A model generated the notes under the pieces. That model ran no database searches, was not told the origin of the DNA, and saw only the letters and a list, made by a program, of their open reading frames with translations. Of a stretch of 34,227 nucleotides of DNA, positions 27,315 through 34,227 are shown piece by piece. This DNA comes from Altererythrobacter sp. (GTDB lineage Bacteria; Pseudomonadota; Alphaproteobacteria; Sphingomonadales; Sphingomonadaceae), in NCBI GenBank assembly GCA_031178065.1, contig JAPSJS010000036.1, positions 1-34,227 of the forward strand, given 5' to 3'. Position numbers and translations under genes: made by a program. Position 1 is the first letter of the stretch. Every line of letters starts with the position of its first letter.

Positions 27315-28256
27315 TCACTGAACTCGCGCGGTCTCGATGCCGAGCTCGGCGAGCTTGTCCTGCACGCTCTGCTCACCCGCTAGGTGCCCCGCGCCGACCG
27401 CGACGAATACCGTCCCCGGCGCATCGAGCCGCTCGTCGATCCATTTCGCCCAGTTGGCATTGCGCGCGTAGAGCAGGCGTTCGGCAAGCACCGGATCGGT
27501 CATGCCCTCGTTCATCAGCCGCGCAAGTTCATCCGCGTCGCCTTCCGCCCATTCGGCGACCATTGCGTCGAGCATCGCCTTGATCTCGTCGACGGCATCG
27601 ACCGTCTCCATCAGGAATGCGATCTGCGTCTCCGGCGGCAGATTGTCGAAGATCGAAAGCTGCTCCTCGACTGTCTCGAGTGCACCGCGCTCCAGCTCCT
27701 TGCTTGCCTTCGTTTCGAGCACCGCCTCGACGCCCGCATCGGTCGTATAGCCCTGCTTGAGCAGCGGTAGCATGGTGAGCATCATCGCGCCGTACCATGG
27801 CTCGAACCGATCGAAGGCGGCAGGCGGCAGTTCCACCCGCGCCAGCGCCGCCTCGTAAGCCGCGCGCTGCTCGTCGCTGAGCATGCCACGCAGCGTCTCG
27901 CCTTCGGGCAGCACGCCTTTGGTCATCACCAGGTTCTGGGTCGCGGCCATCGATTCAGGCGTCATCTCGATCTCGGTCACCAGGATATCGGAGGTGCCCA
28001 GCGCGTCGGCGATAGGGCCGTGATACCATTCGATCCCATCTGGGAGAGCATGGACCGTGCCGAACAGATAGATGGTCGTATCCTCGTCCGCGACCTTCCA
28101 CAGCGCCGGCGTCGCGATCTCGACTTCCTGCCTCTCCGCAGGGACGGGGGCAGGCGCCGTCTCCTGCGCCTGGGCCGGGGTAACAAACGCGAGGGCGCCG
28201 GCGGAGACACCGAGCGAGAGCGCACGGATTTTGGTGGGGATGCGGTTCAGCTTCAT
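27315..28256 (-). CDS. TraB/GumN family periplasmic protein (copy 1)
   Basis: A 313-residue paralogue of its downstream neighbour. It has a Sec signal peptide (MKLNRIPTKIRALSLGVSAG, cleavage near PAQA) rather than a lipobox. Family motifs are IYLFGTVHALPDG and VFVAVGAGHLAGEQSVQ. Both share the same arrangement of conserved glutamates, DPxLxEALLYARNxxW-type segments and C-terminal GIETARVQ. ATG at 28256 is preferred, with AAGGA about ten bases upstream; ATG at 28274 lacks a site. The two copies are an old tandem duplication by protein similarity, one secreted and one lipid-anchored. Confidence 0.88.
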   Translation of the reverse strand: MKLNRIPTKIRALSLGVSAGALAFVTPAQAQETAPAPVPAERQEVEIATPALWKVADEDTTIYLFGTVHALPDGIEWYHGPIADALGTSDILVTEIEMTPESMAATQNLVMTKGVLPEGETLRGMLSDEQRAAYEAALARVELPPAAFDRFEPWYGAMMLTMLPLLKQGYTTDAGVEAVLETKASKELERGALETVEEQLSIFDNLPPETQIAFLMETVDAVDEIKAMLDAMVAEWAEGDADELARLMNEGMTDPVLAERLLYARNANWAKWIDERLDAPGTVFVAVGAGHLAGEQSVQDKLAELGIETARVQ

Positions 28257-28296
28257 CGTTCTTGGATCCTTCATTGTGGGAGATGGTCTCGGCGGG

Positions 28297-28941
28297 TCAA
28301 CGGTACCGACGAACCACCCAACCAATCAGCCAGGTGACCATAACCACCCAGAAGATGACGTAACCGTTCGGCACCGCGGCGAATCCTCCGCGCGCGAGCA
28401 ACCACCACCCGGCGCTCAGCAGGAAATACAGGTAGATCGAGACGACAGCTCCGAAATCGTAGGCCGCGCGCTCATGCTCGTCGAGGAGCATATGCCAGCG
28501 GATCGACAGGCCGAACCCGCCGATCAGGGCGGCGAGCAAGACCAGCGTGGCCGCCGGTGAGATCGGTTCGTCCGACGCGAAGAGCGTCCGCCATCCTGCC
28601 GTATCGCTCCCCTCGAAGAGTACCATCGCCATGCCAGCGACGAGGCCTACGACGCCGGATGCATAGAGAATTATACGCGACTTCCGCATGCGCGGACTCG
28701 CCGGGAGATCCACGATTGCCCGGTTGCGAAAGATCAGCCAGATGGCCCCTGCGGCAACCGCTACGACAGCTACAAGAATGAGGTAAAAGGTGGCGCTGTG
28801 CGACCCGCCCTGGCTTGCAGCCGCGCTGATCATTCCGGCTGCCACGCCGAGCGCGAAAATGACTACGAGACTCGCGGCTACGACAATCAATATACGAACG
28901 AGCCCGGACGTGGGAGGCTCGTCCCGTTCAAGCCTGGTCAT
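28297..28941 (-). CDS. Six-TM protein downstream of XRE regulator
   Basis: A 214-residue protein with about six hydrophobic helices (about 16-40, 48-70, 89-110, 132-148, 161-183, 192-210) and short charged ends. I do not recognise a conserved family. ATG at 28941 has GAGGAG about seven bases upstream and overlaps the end of the XRE gene by 14 bases, so the pair is one translational unit. Such small XRE regulator plus membrane protein pairs are common, but the role is unknown. Confidence 0.8.
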   Translation of the reverse strand: MTRLERDEPPTSGLVRILIVVAASLVVIFALGVAAGMISAAASQGGSHSATFYLILVAVVAVAAGAIWLIFRNRAIVDLPASPRMRKSRIILYASGVVGLVAGMAMVLFEGSDTAGWRTLFASDEPISPAATLVLLAALIGGFGLSIRWHMLLDEHERAAYDFGAVVSIYLYFLLSAGWWLLARGGFAAVPNGYVIFWVVMVTWLIGWVVRRYR

Positions 28942-29122
28942 CGAAAATCTCCTCGATCGGCATCCCGAACAGGCGGGCAATGCGAAAAGCGAGTGGTAGC
29001 GACGGATCGTGCTTGCCGGTCTCGATCGCGTTCACAGCCTGGCGCGAGACGTCCAGTTGGACGGCCAGTTCCGCCTGGCTCCAGTCGCGTTCCGCTCTCA
29101 GCACTTTCAGCCGGTTGTTCAT
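28928..29122 (-). CDS. XRE-family transcriptional regulator (HTH_3, short form)
   Basis: A 64-residue protein consisting almost only of a lambda-Cro-type helix-turn-helix: LKVLRAERDWSQAELAVQLD, the recognition helix SRQAVNAIETGKHDPSL, and a closing LFGMPIEEIF. Such minimal regulators dimerise and usually repress their own promoter. Operator-like repeats overlap the strong promoter 77 bases upstream. It overlaps the downstream six-TM gene. Confidence 0.93.
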   Translation of the reverse strand: MNNRLKVLRAERDWSQAELAVQLDVSRQAVNAIETGKHDPSLPLAFRIARLFGMPIEEIFDDQA

Positions 29123-29184
29123 CAGCTTCGCAGCCGTTTGAGGTAGAGGGCGCGACGCGAGGCCGACATGGCAATCCTTCGTGT

Positions 29185-29252
29185 GTCAGGTATACCTGAC
29201 TATATGTCGCGATTTGCTGACTGTGTCAACATTACCTGACATCATGTCGTGA
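29185..29252 (-). promoter_or_regulatory. XRE promoter with repeated operators
   Basis: On the minus strand, a perfect -35 TTGACA (29229-29224) is followed by TATAGT (29204-29199) at 19 bases or CATATA at 17. A perfect 16-bp palindrome GTCAGGTATACCTGAC (29185-29200) overlaps the -10. A second copy of the adjoining motif (TACCTGAC-N3-ATGTCG, 29233-29246) lies above the -35, with 16 of 20 bases identical to the copy at 29193-29212 and a 40-base offset. It contains the palindrome GACATCATGTC (29238-29248). Confidence 0.7.
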
Positions 29253-29324
29253 GAACCTGTCATTTCTCCGGAATGCCCGTCGCACCATTGACGGGTTTTG
29301 CCTGCTACGTCATGGCGCGGCCCG

Positions 29325-30224
29325 ATGGACCGGAATCCCGCGAAAAGCTTCCAGGACATGATCCTCGCGCTTCACGACTTCTGGAGCGCGCAGGGCTGTC
29401 TTATTCTTCAACCCTACGACATGCGGATGGGGGCCGGCACGTTTCACACCGCCACGACCCTGCGCGCGCTCGGGCCGGAGCCGTGGAACGCGGCCTTCGT
29501 GCAGCCCTGCCGCCGCCCGACCGACGGCCGCTACGGCGAGAACCCGAACCGGCTGCAGCATTATTATCAGTATCAGGTGATCCTGAAGCCGAGCCCAGCC
29601 GACATTCAGGACCTCTATCTGGAAAGCCTGCGCGTCATCGGGATCGACCCGCTGCTGCACGACATCCGCTTCGTCGAGGACGACTGGGAAAGCCCGACGC
29701 TCGGCGCCTGGGGACTGGGCTGGGAAGTCTGGTGCGACGGGATGGAGGTGACCCAGTTCACTTACTTCCAGCAGATGGGCGGATTCGACTGCAAGCCCGT
29801 CGCTGGCGAGCTGACTTATGGGCTCGAGCGCCTGGCGATGTACATCCAGGGCGTCGACAACGTCTACGACCTCGATTTCAACGGCCGCGGCGTCACTTAC
29901 GGGGACGTGTTCCTCGAGAACGAGAAGCAGATGTCGAAGTGGAACTTCGAGGTCGCCGATACGGACGCGCTGTTCGACCTCTTCCGCAAGGCCGCGGCGG
30001 AGTGCCGCAACTGCCTCGACAACGACGTCCCGATCGCCGCCTACGAACAGGCGGTCGAAGCGAGCCACGTGTTCAACCTGCTCCAGGCGCGCGGCGTGAT
30101 CAGCGTGCAGGAACGCGCCAGCTACATGGCCCAGGTGCGCGACCTCGCCCGTGGTAGCTGCGAGGTCTACATGGCGAAGGAAGCCCCGCGCTGGGCTGAG
30201 AAATACCCGGAGTGGTCGAAATGA
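29325..30224 (+). CDS. glyQ: Glycyl-tRNA synthetase alpha subunit
   Basis: Catalytic class II subunit of the alpha2beta2 glycyl-tRNA synthetase. The 299-residue protein has family length. Motifs are [61 protein letters not shown] and [18 protein letters not shown] at 29325 ([11 protein letters not shown]) is chosen; a TTG at 29298 would add nine residues. No good ribosome binding site is visible. It is divergent from the XRE unit, with 202 bases between, and its stop overlaps the glyS start (ATGA). No T-box or clear promoter is seen. Confidence 0.97.
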   Translation: MDRNPAKSFQDMILALHDFWSAQGCLILQPYDMRMGAGTFHTATTLRALGPEPWNAAFVQPCRRPTDGRYGENPNRLQHYYQYQVILKPSPADIQDLYLESLRVIGIDPLLHDIRFVEDDWESPTLGAWGLGWEVWCDGMEVTQFTYFQQMGGFDCKPVAGELTYGLERLAMYIQGVDNVYDLDFNGRGVTYGDVFLENEKQMSKWNFEVADTDALFDLFRKAAAECRNCLDNDVPIAAYEQAVEASHVFNLLQARGVISVQERASYMAQVRDLARGSCEVYMAKEAPRWAEKYPEWSK

Positions 30225-32575
30225 GCGACTTCCTCCTCGAACTGCGCTCCGAAGAAATTCCGGCCCGGATGCAGGCCGGCGCACGGGCGGAGCTGGAGAA
30301 GCTGTTCCGCCGCGAGATGGATGCAGCGGGCGTCGAGATCGGCGAGGTGACCATCTGGTCGACCCCGCGCCGGCTCGCCCTGATCGCGCGTGGTCTGCCG
30401 GAAAGCACCAGGGCCGTGCGCGAGGAAGCCAAGGGACCGCCGGAGGGCGCGCCCGACGCGGCGATCGACGGCTTCTGCCGCAAGAACGGTGTCACCCGCG
30501 AGCAGCTCGAGCTGCGGGAGATCAAGGGGCGGGCAACCTGGTTCGCGGTGATCGAGAAGCCCGGGCGCGCCACCCGCGATCTCCTCGCCGAAGCAATCCC
30601 CGCGATTGCGCGCGATTTCGCCTGGCCGAAGTCGATGCGCTGGGGCGCCGCCTCGGTCTCGACCGGATCGCTGCGATGGGTGCGCCCGCTCTCCGGCATC
30701 GTCGCCATTCTGGGCGAGGATCTGGTCGAGTGCGCGGTGGACGGGGTCCGCTCCGGCTACGCCACACTGGGTCACCGCTTCCACTGCCCGGGCGAGATCA
30801 CCATCGGCGGTGCGCACGACTATGCCGAGAAGCTGCGCGCCTGCCACGTGATCGTCGACCACGAGGAACGCGCCGCGTTGATCCGCGACGGTGCGCACAA
30901 GGCGGCGGCGGAGGCCGGGCTCGCACTGGTCGAGGATGAGGGACTGGTGATCGAGAACGCCGGCCTCACCGAATGGCCCGCGCCGCTGCTCGGCCGTTTC
31001 GACGAGGCCTTCCTCGACGTCCCGCCCGAGGTGATCCAGCTCACGGCGCGGACCAATCAGAAGTATTTCGTATGCGAGAATGAGGGCGGGAAGCTCGCCA
31101 ATGCTTTCGTCTGCACCGCCAATATCGAGGCCGGGGACGGCGGTGCGGCCATCGTCGACGGTAACCGCAAGGTCCTCGCCGCGCGCCTTTCCGATGCCCG
31201 CTTCTTCTGGGAGCAGGATCGCAAGACCCCGCTCGCGGACCACGCGAAGAAGCTAGAGCGGATCACCTTCCACGAAAAGCTCGGCACCGTCGCCGACAAG
31301 GTCGAACGCGTCGCCAGACTGGCGCGCTGGTTGGCGGAGGAAGGGATCGTCAAAGACGCGAACCCCGATCTGGCCGAGGCCGCCGCGCGTCTCGCGAAGG
31401 CCGACCTTGTCACCGAGATGGTCGGTGAATTCCCCGAACTCCAAGGCCTTATGGGCGGCTACTACGCCCGTGCCGAGGGCCTGCCCGACGAAGTCGCCGA
31501 TGCTATTCGCGATCACTACAAGCCGGTTGGACAGGGCGATGATGTGCCCACTGCGCCGATTACGGTGGCGGTGAGCTTGGCGGATAAGCTGGATACGTTG
31601 GCTGCGTTCTTTGCAATTGACGAGAAGCCAACCGGCTCCAAAGATCCTTACGCTCTGCGACGAGCGGTACTAGCCTGCATTTCGCTGTTCCTTACCAACG
31701 ATCTACGAGCTTCATTAGGTTCGCTTATTCGGCGCTCACATCGGTCTTTGATCGCCCAGCTTGGCGAACGTGACGATGTATACGTAAGTGGCGAACCTAA
31801 GAACATCCTAGGCTGGACTCGGATTGAAGATGTAGGACGAAGCAAGAGGCTTTACTTCGTTGAGGGTTCACCAGAACTACCCGCAGAGGACTTTATCTAC
31901 TTAGGTCCGAGCGACGAACCGGAAGAACGAGTTGATTATTGGATAGCGAGTGCCGCTGAAACAGAGATTGGCATCCTCGACTTCCTCGCCGACCGCCTCA
32001 AAGTCCAACAACGCGAAGCCGGCGTCCGCCACGACCTGATCGACGCCGTGTTCGCGCTCGGGAACGAAGACGACCTCGTGCGGCTTCTTGCTCGTGTGAA
32101 CGCTCTGCAGGCCTTTATCGAAACCGAGGACGGCGCCAATCTGCTCGCCGCCTACAAGCGTGCCTCGAACATCCTCAAGAAGGAGGACTGGCGCGGCATC
32201 GAGGGTCAGATCGCGCAGACCGGCGAGGAGGACCCGCTGGCCAACGTCGACGATCCCGATCTCGCCGCGGTGGTCGCCGCCAAGATGGCCGAGCGCCATA
32301 CGCAGGAGTTGTCCTACACGCCCGAGCCGGCGGAGAAGGCGCTGATCGAGGCGCTCCACACCGCCGAGCCGGCGGCTGCGCGCGCGGTCGAGGCGGAGGA
32401 CTTCTCCGCCGCCATGGCCGCGCTCGCCACGCTGCGCGCGCCGATCGACCGCTTCTTCGACGAAGTGACGGTAAACGCGGATGAAGAAAAGAAGCGCGCG
32501 GCGCGGCTCGATCTGCTTGCGCGCTTCCGTGCTGCGGTGCACAAAGTCGCCGACTTCTCGCGCATTGAGGGGTAG
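30221..32575 (+). CDS. glyS: Glycyl-tRNA synthetase beta subunit with an atypical internal segment
   Basis: Binds tRNA-Gly and supports the catalytic alpha subunit. The protein has 784 residues, about 95 more than E. coli GlyS (689). The N-terminal half is ordinary ([62 protein letters not shown]), as are the HD/helical region ([31 protein letters not shown]) and the C-terminal domain ([28 protein letters not shown]-like). Between about residues 491 and 584 lies a segment about 60 residues longer than in E. coli. DNA from about 31501 to 31975 is AT-richer with different codons. ATG at 30221 overlaps the glyQ stop. Confidence 0.96.
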   Translation: MSDFLLELRSEEIPARMQAGARAELEKLFRREMDAAGVEIGEVTIWSTPRRLALIARGLPESTRAVREEAKGPPEGAPDAAIDGFCRKNGVTREQLELREIKGRATWFAVIEKPGRATRDLLAEAIPAIARDFAWPKSMRWGAASVSTGSLRWVRPLSGIVAILGEDLVECAVDGVRSGYATLGHRFHCPGEITIGGAHDYAEKLRACHVIVDHEERAALIRDGAHKAAAEAGLALVEDEGLVIENAGLTEWPAPLLGRFDEAFLDVPPEVIQLTARTNQKYFVCENEGGKLANAFVCTANIEAGDGGAAIVDGNRKVLAARLSDARFFWEQDRKTPLADHAKKLERITFHEKLGTVADKVERVARLARWLAEEGIVKDANPDLAEAAARLAKADLVTEMVGEFPELQGLMGGYYARAEGLPDEVADAIRDHYKPVGQGDDVPTAPITVAVSLADKLDTLAAFFAIDEKPTGSKDPYALRRAVLACISLFLTNDLRASLGSLIRRSHRSLIAQLGERDDVYVSGEPKNILGWTRIEDVGRSKRLYFVEGSPELPAEDFIYLGPSDEPEERVDYWIASAAETEIGILDFLADRLKVQQREAGVRHDLIDAVFALGNEDDLVRLLARVNALQAFIETEDGANLLAAYKRASNILKKEDWRGIEGQIAQTGEEDPLANVDDPDLAAVVAAKMAERHTQELSYTPEPAEKALIEALHTAEPAAARAVEAEDFSAAMAALATLRAPIDRFFDEVTVNADEEKKRAARLDLLARFRAAVHKVADFSRIEG
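31501..31975 (+). other. AT-rich, codon-atypical patch inside glyS
   Basis: A hand count gives about 51% GC for 31621-31980, against roughly 63-67% in flanking glyS lines. Codons rare elsewhere here (TTA, ATA, CTA, AGG, AGT, CGA, GTA) are common in the patch. The frame is intact. The patch covers both conserved GlyS residues ([20 protein letters not shown]) and the apparent extra segment, so it is not simply a low-constraint insertion. Confidence 0.7.
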
Positions 32576-32676
32576 ACGCTACTCTCCTCGCTGTTCTCCC
32601 TAACCTGGCGACGGACCGCTCTTGTCGAGCGCGGCAGTGAACGGGTAGCGACCTCTCGGAATCTCTGGGTTAACGG

Positions 32677-34227
32677 ATGGGCACGATGGAACAGACGGTC
32701 TTCACCTTCGGCGGCAACGCACCGCATACGAATGCACGGCAGAAGGACAAGACCGTCACCGGGGGCAAGGGCGCCAACCTCGCCGAGATGGCGTCGATCG
32801 GCCTGCCGGTGCCGCCCGGCTTCACCATCGCCACCGAGGAGTGTGTCCGCTACCTGAAGCACGGTGGCGACTTCTCCGACGAGCTGCAAAGCTCGGTCGC
32901 CAAGGCGCTGAGCCACATCGAGAAATCTGTCGGCAAGCGCTTCGGCGATGCTGCCGACCCGTTGCTCGTGTCGGTGCGCTCGGGCGCGCGAGTCTCGATG
33001 CCGGGCATGATGGACACGGTGCTCAATCTGGGCCTGAACGACGAGACGGTGGAGGGTCTTGCCGCCGCCTCCGGCGATCCGCGCTTCGCGTGGGACTCTT
33101 ACCGCCGCTTCATCCAGATGTATTCCGACGTCGTCCTCGGCCTCGATCATGGACTGTTCGAGGAGGCTCTCGAAATCACGAAGGAAGACAAAGGTTTCTA
33201 TAACGATACCGAGATGGAGTACGAGGACTGGCAGGCGCTGGTTGGCGATTACAAGCGGATCGTCGCCGACACGCTGGGAGAGTCGTTCCCACAGGACGTC
33301 TCTCGCCAGCTCTGGGGTGCCATCCGCGCCGTCTTCGATAGCTGGGATTCCGAGCGCGCCAAGGTCTACCGCCGCCTGAACGACATCCCCGGCGACTGGG
33401 GCACCGCGGTCAACGTCCAGGCGATGGTATTCGGCAATATGGGCGACACCTCCGCCACCGGCGTCGCGTTCACTCGCGATCCGGCGACCGGTGAGAAGGT
33501 CTATTACGGCGAATACCTGATCAACGCGCAAGGTGAGGATGTCGTCGCCGGCATCCGCACGCCGCAGTACCTGACGAAGGCCGCACGCGAAGCCGCCGGA
33601 GCGAAGCCGCACTCCATGGAAGAGGCAATGCCCGAGGCTTTCGCGGAGCTCGCCCGCGTGTTCGACCTGCTGGAGCGGCACTACCGTGACATGCAGGACA
33701 TCGAATTCACCGTCGAACGCGGCAAGCTGTGGATGCTGCAGACCCGCAGCGGCAAGCGCACCGCGAAGGCCGCGCTCAAGATGGCGGTCGACATGGTGGG
33801 CGAGGGCCTGATCAGCGAGGAAGAGGCAGTGCTGCGCGTCGATCCGATGGCGCTCGATCAGCTTCTTCATCCTACGCTCGATCCCGATGCCCCGCGCGAC
33901 GTGCTCACCACCGGCCTGCCGGCGTCTCCCGGCGCCGCCTCCGGCCGTATCGTGCTCGACGCCGATACCGCCGAGCAGTGGTCGCAGCGCGGCGAGAAGG
34001 TCATCCTCGTCCGGGTCGAAACCAGCCCGGAGGACATCCACGGCATGCACGCCGCGCAGGGCATCCTCACCGCGCGGGGCGGCATGACGTCACATGCGGC
34101 CGTCGTTGCTCGCGGTATGGGGCGGCCCTGCGTGTCGGGCGCGCCGAGTGTGTCAATTGACCTCAAGACGCGCACGCTGCGCATCGGCGAGCGAGAGCTG
34201 GCCGAGGGTGACACGCTCACGCTCGAC
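32677..34227 (+). CDS. ppdK: Pyruvate, phosphate dikinase, 5' part (partial at right edge)
   Basis: Interconverts pyruvate, ATP and phosphate with phosphoenolpyruvate, AMP and pyrophosphate. The frame stays open to the window end, giving 517 codons of a protein of about 890 residues. The nucleotide-binding domain shows TVTGGKGANLAEMASIGLPVPPGFT, SVRSGARVSMPGMMDTVLNLG and GVAFTRDPATGEK. The phosphohistidine domain shows PASPGAASGRIVLD and GGMTSHAAVVARGMGRPCV, with catalytic His473 and the regulatory Thr471. Two starts are possible: ATG at 32677 (MGTMEQ) and ATG at 32686, the second having GGATGGG upstream. It follows glyS by 101 bases; no convincing promoter or terminator is seen between them. 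Confidence 0.96.
   Translation, partial: MGTMEQTVFTFGGNAPHTNARQKDKTVTGGKGANLAEMASIGLPVPPGFTIATEECVRYLKHGGDFSDELQSSVAKALSHIEKSVGKRFGDAADPLLVSVRSGARVSMPGMMDTVLNLGLNDETVEGLAAASGDPRFAWDSYRRFIQMYSDVVLGLDHGLFEEALEITKEDKGFYNDTEMEYEDWQALVGDYKRIVADTLGESFPQDVSRQLWGAIRAVFDSWDSERAKVYRRLNDIPGDWGTAVNVQAMVFGNMGDTSATGVAFTRDPATGEKVYYGEYLINAQGEDVVAGIRTPQYLTKAAREAAGAKPHSMEEAMPEAFAELARVFDLLERHYRDMQDIEFTVERGKLWMLQTRSGKRTAKAALKMAVDMVGEGLISEEEAVLRVDPMALDQLLHPTLDPDAPRDVLTTGLPASPGAASGRIVLDADTAEQWSQRGEKVILVRVETSPEDIHGMHAAQGILTARGGMTSHAAVVARGMGRPCVSGAPSVSIDLKTRTLRIGERELAEGDTLTLD

Noticed and set aside
29123-29324. T-box or strong promoter before glyQ
   Set aside because: No T-box sequence or specifier hairpin is visible. 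TTGACG at 29288 lacks a credible -10.
31690-31975. An intein or mobile element as the source of the glyS segment
   Set aside because: The extra part is about 60 residues, far below intein size, with no splice-site Cys/Ser start or His-Asn end and no terminal repeats.

Overview
The window is a GC-rich (roughly 65%), gene-dense chromosomal segment of an alphaproteobacterium. Protein character and gene order (mreB-mreC-mreD-mrdA-rodA, rplY/pth/ychF, glyQ-glyS followed by ppdK) and an EcfG-type stress promoter point to Sphingomonadales, probably Erythrobacteraceae; this placement is inference from recall, not a database search. There are no insertion sequences, prophage genes, CRISPR arrays or rRNA. 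Both ends cut through genes (carB at the left, ppdK at the right), and no gene-free stretch exceeds 300 bases.

Layout. 1-2337 (+): end of carB, then greA. 2376-4570 (-): a DUF4170 protein, then, beyond a U-tract terminator, a four-gene operon of small membrane-associated proteins whose promoter matches the general-stress sigma factor EcfG consensus exactly. 4742-6031 (+): enolase. 6047-8410 (-): small membrane protein, aldo/keto reductase, ribH, a YnfA-like protein and tRNA-Lys(CTT). 8510-14174 (-): the tightly overlapping rod-shape and elongasome operon mreB-mreC-mreD-mrdA-rodA. 14370-16695 (+): mutL and a small lipoprotein. 16700-18425: a MaoC-like protein, then a divergent pair made of a glutaredoxin fused to a MauE-like membrane domain (-) and a MerR-family regulator (+), with a mercury-type MerR operator between them. 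18422-21714 (-): DUF1206 protein, a lipoprotein phosphodiesterase of the NPP type, ychF. 21840-26306 (-): Tat-signal SDR, pth, acs, rplY. 26417-29122 (-): two tandem TraB/GumN proteins, then a six-TM protein and the XRE-type regulator that precedes it. 29325-34227 (+): glyQ, glyS and the 5' part of ppdK.

Most of the window is core housekeeping: pyrimidine and arginine precursor supply, transcript cleavage, glycolysis, riboflavin, cell-wall elongation, mismatch repair, translation quality control, acetate activation and glycyl-tRNA synthesis. Three regions go beyond this. First, the MerR/Grx-MauE pair has a promoter organised like classical mer promoters (TTGACT, 19-bp spacer, TTATGG, with an 8-4-8 inverted repeat inside the spacer), yet its regulator lacks one of the three Hg-binding cysteines. 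Second, a stress-type promoter drives a membrane-protein operon that includes a protein with a histone-H1-like tail. Third, glyS carries an AT-richer patch with atypical codons, within which lies an apparent extra segment of about 60 residues. Smaller points are an XRE regulator with repeated operators around its own promoter, a Tat-exported SDR, tandem TraB/GumN paralogues and a structured ribH leader.
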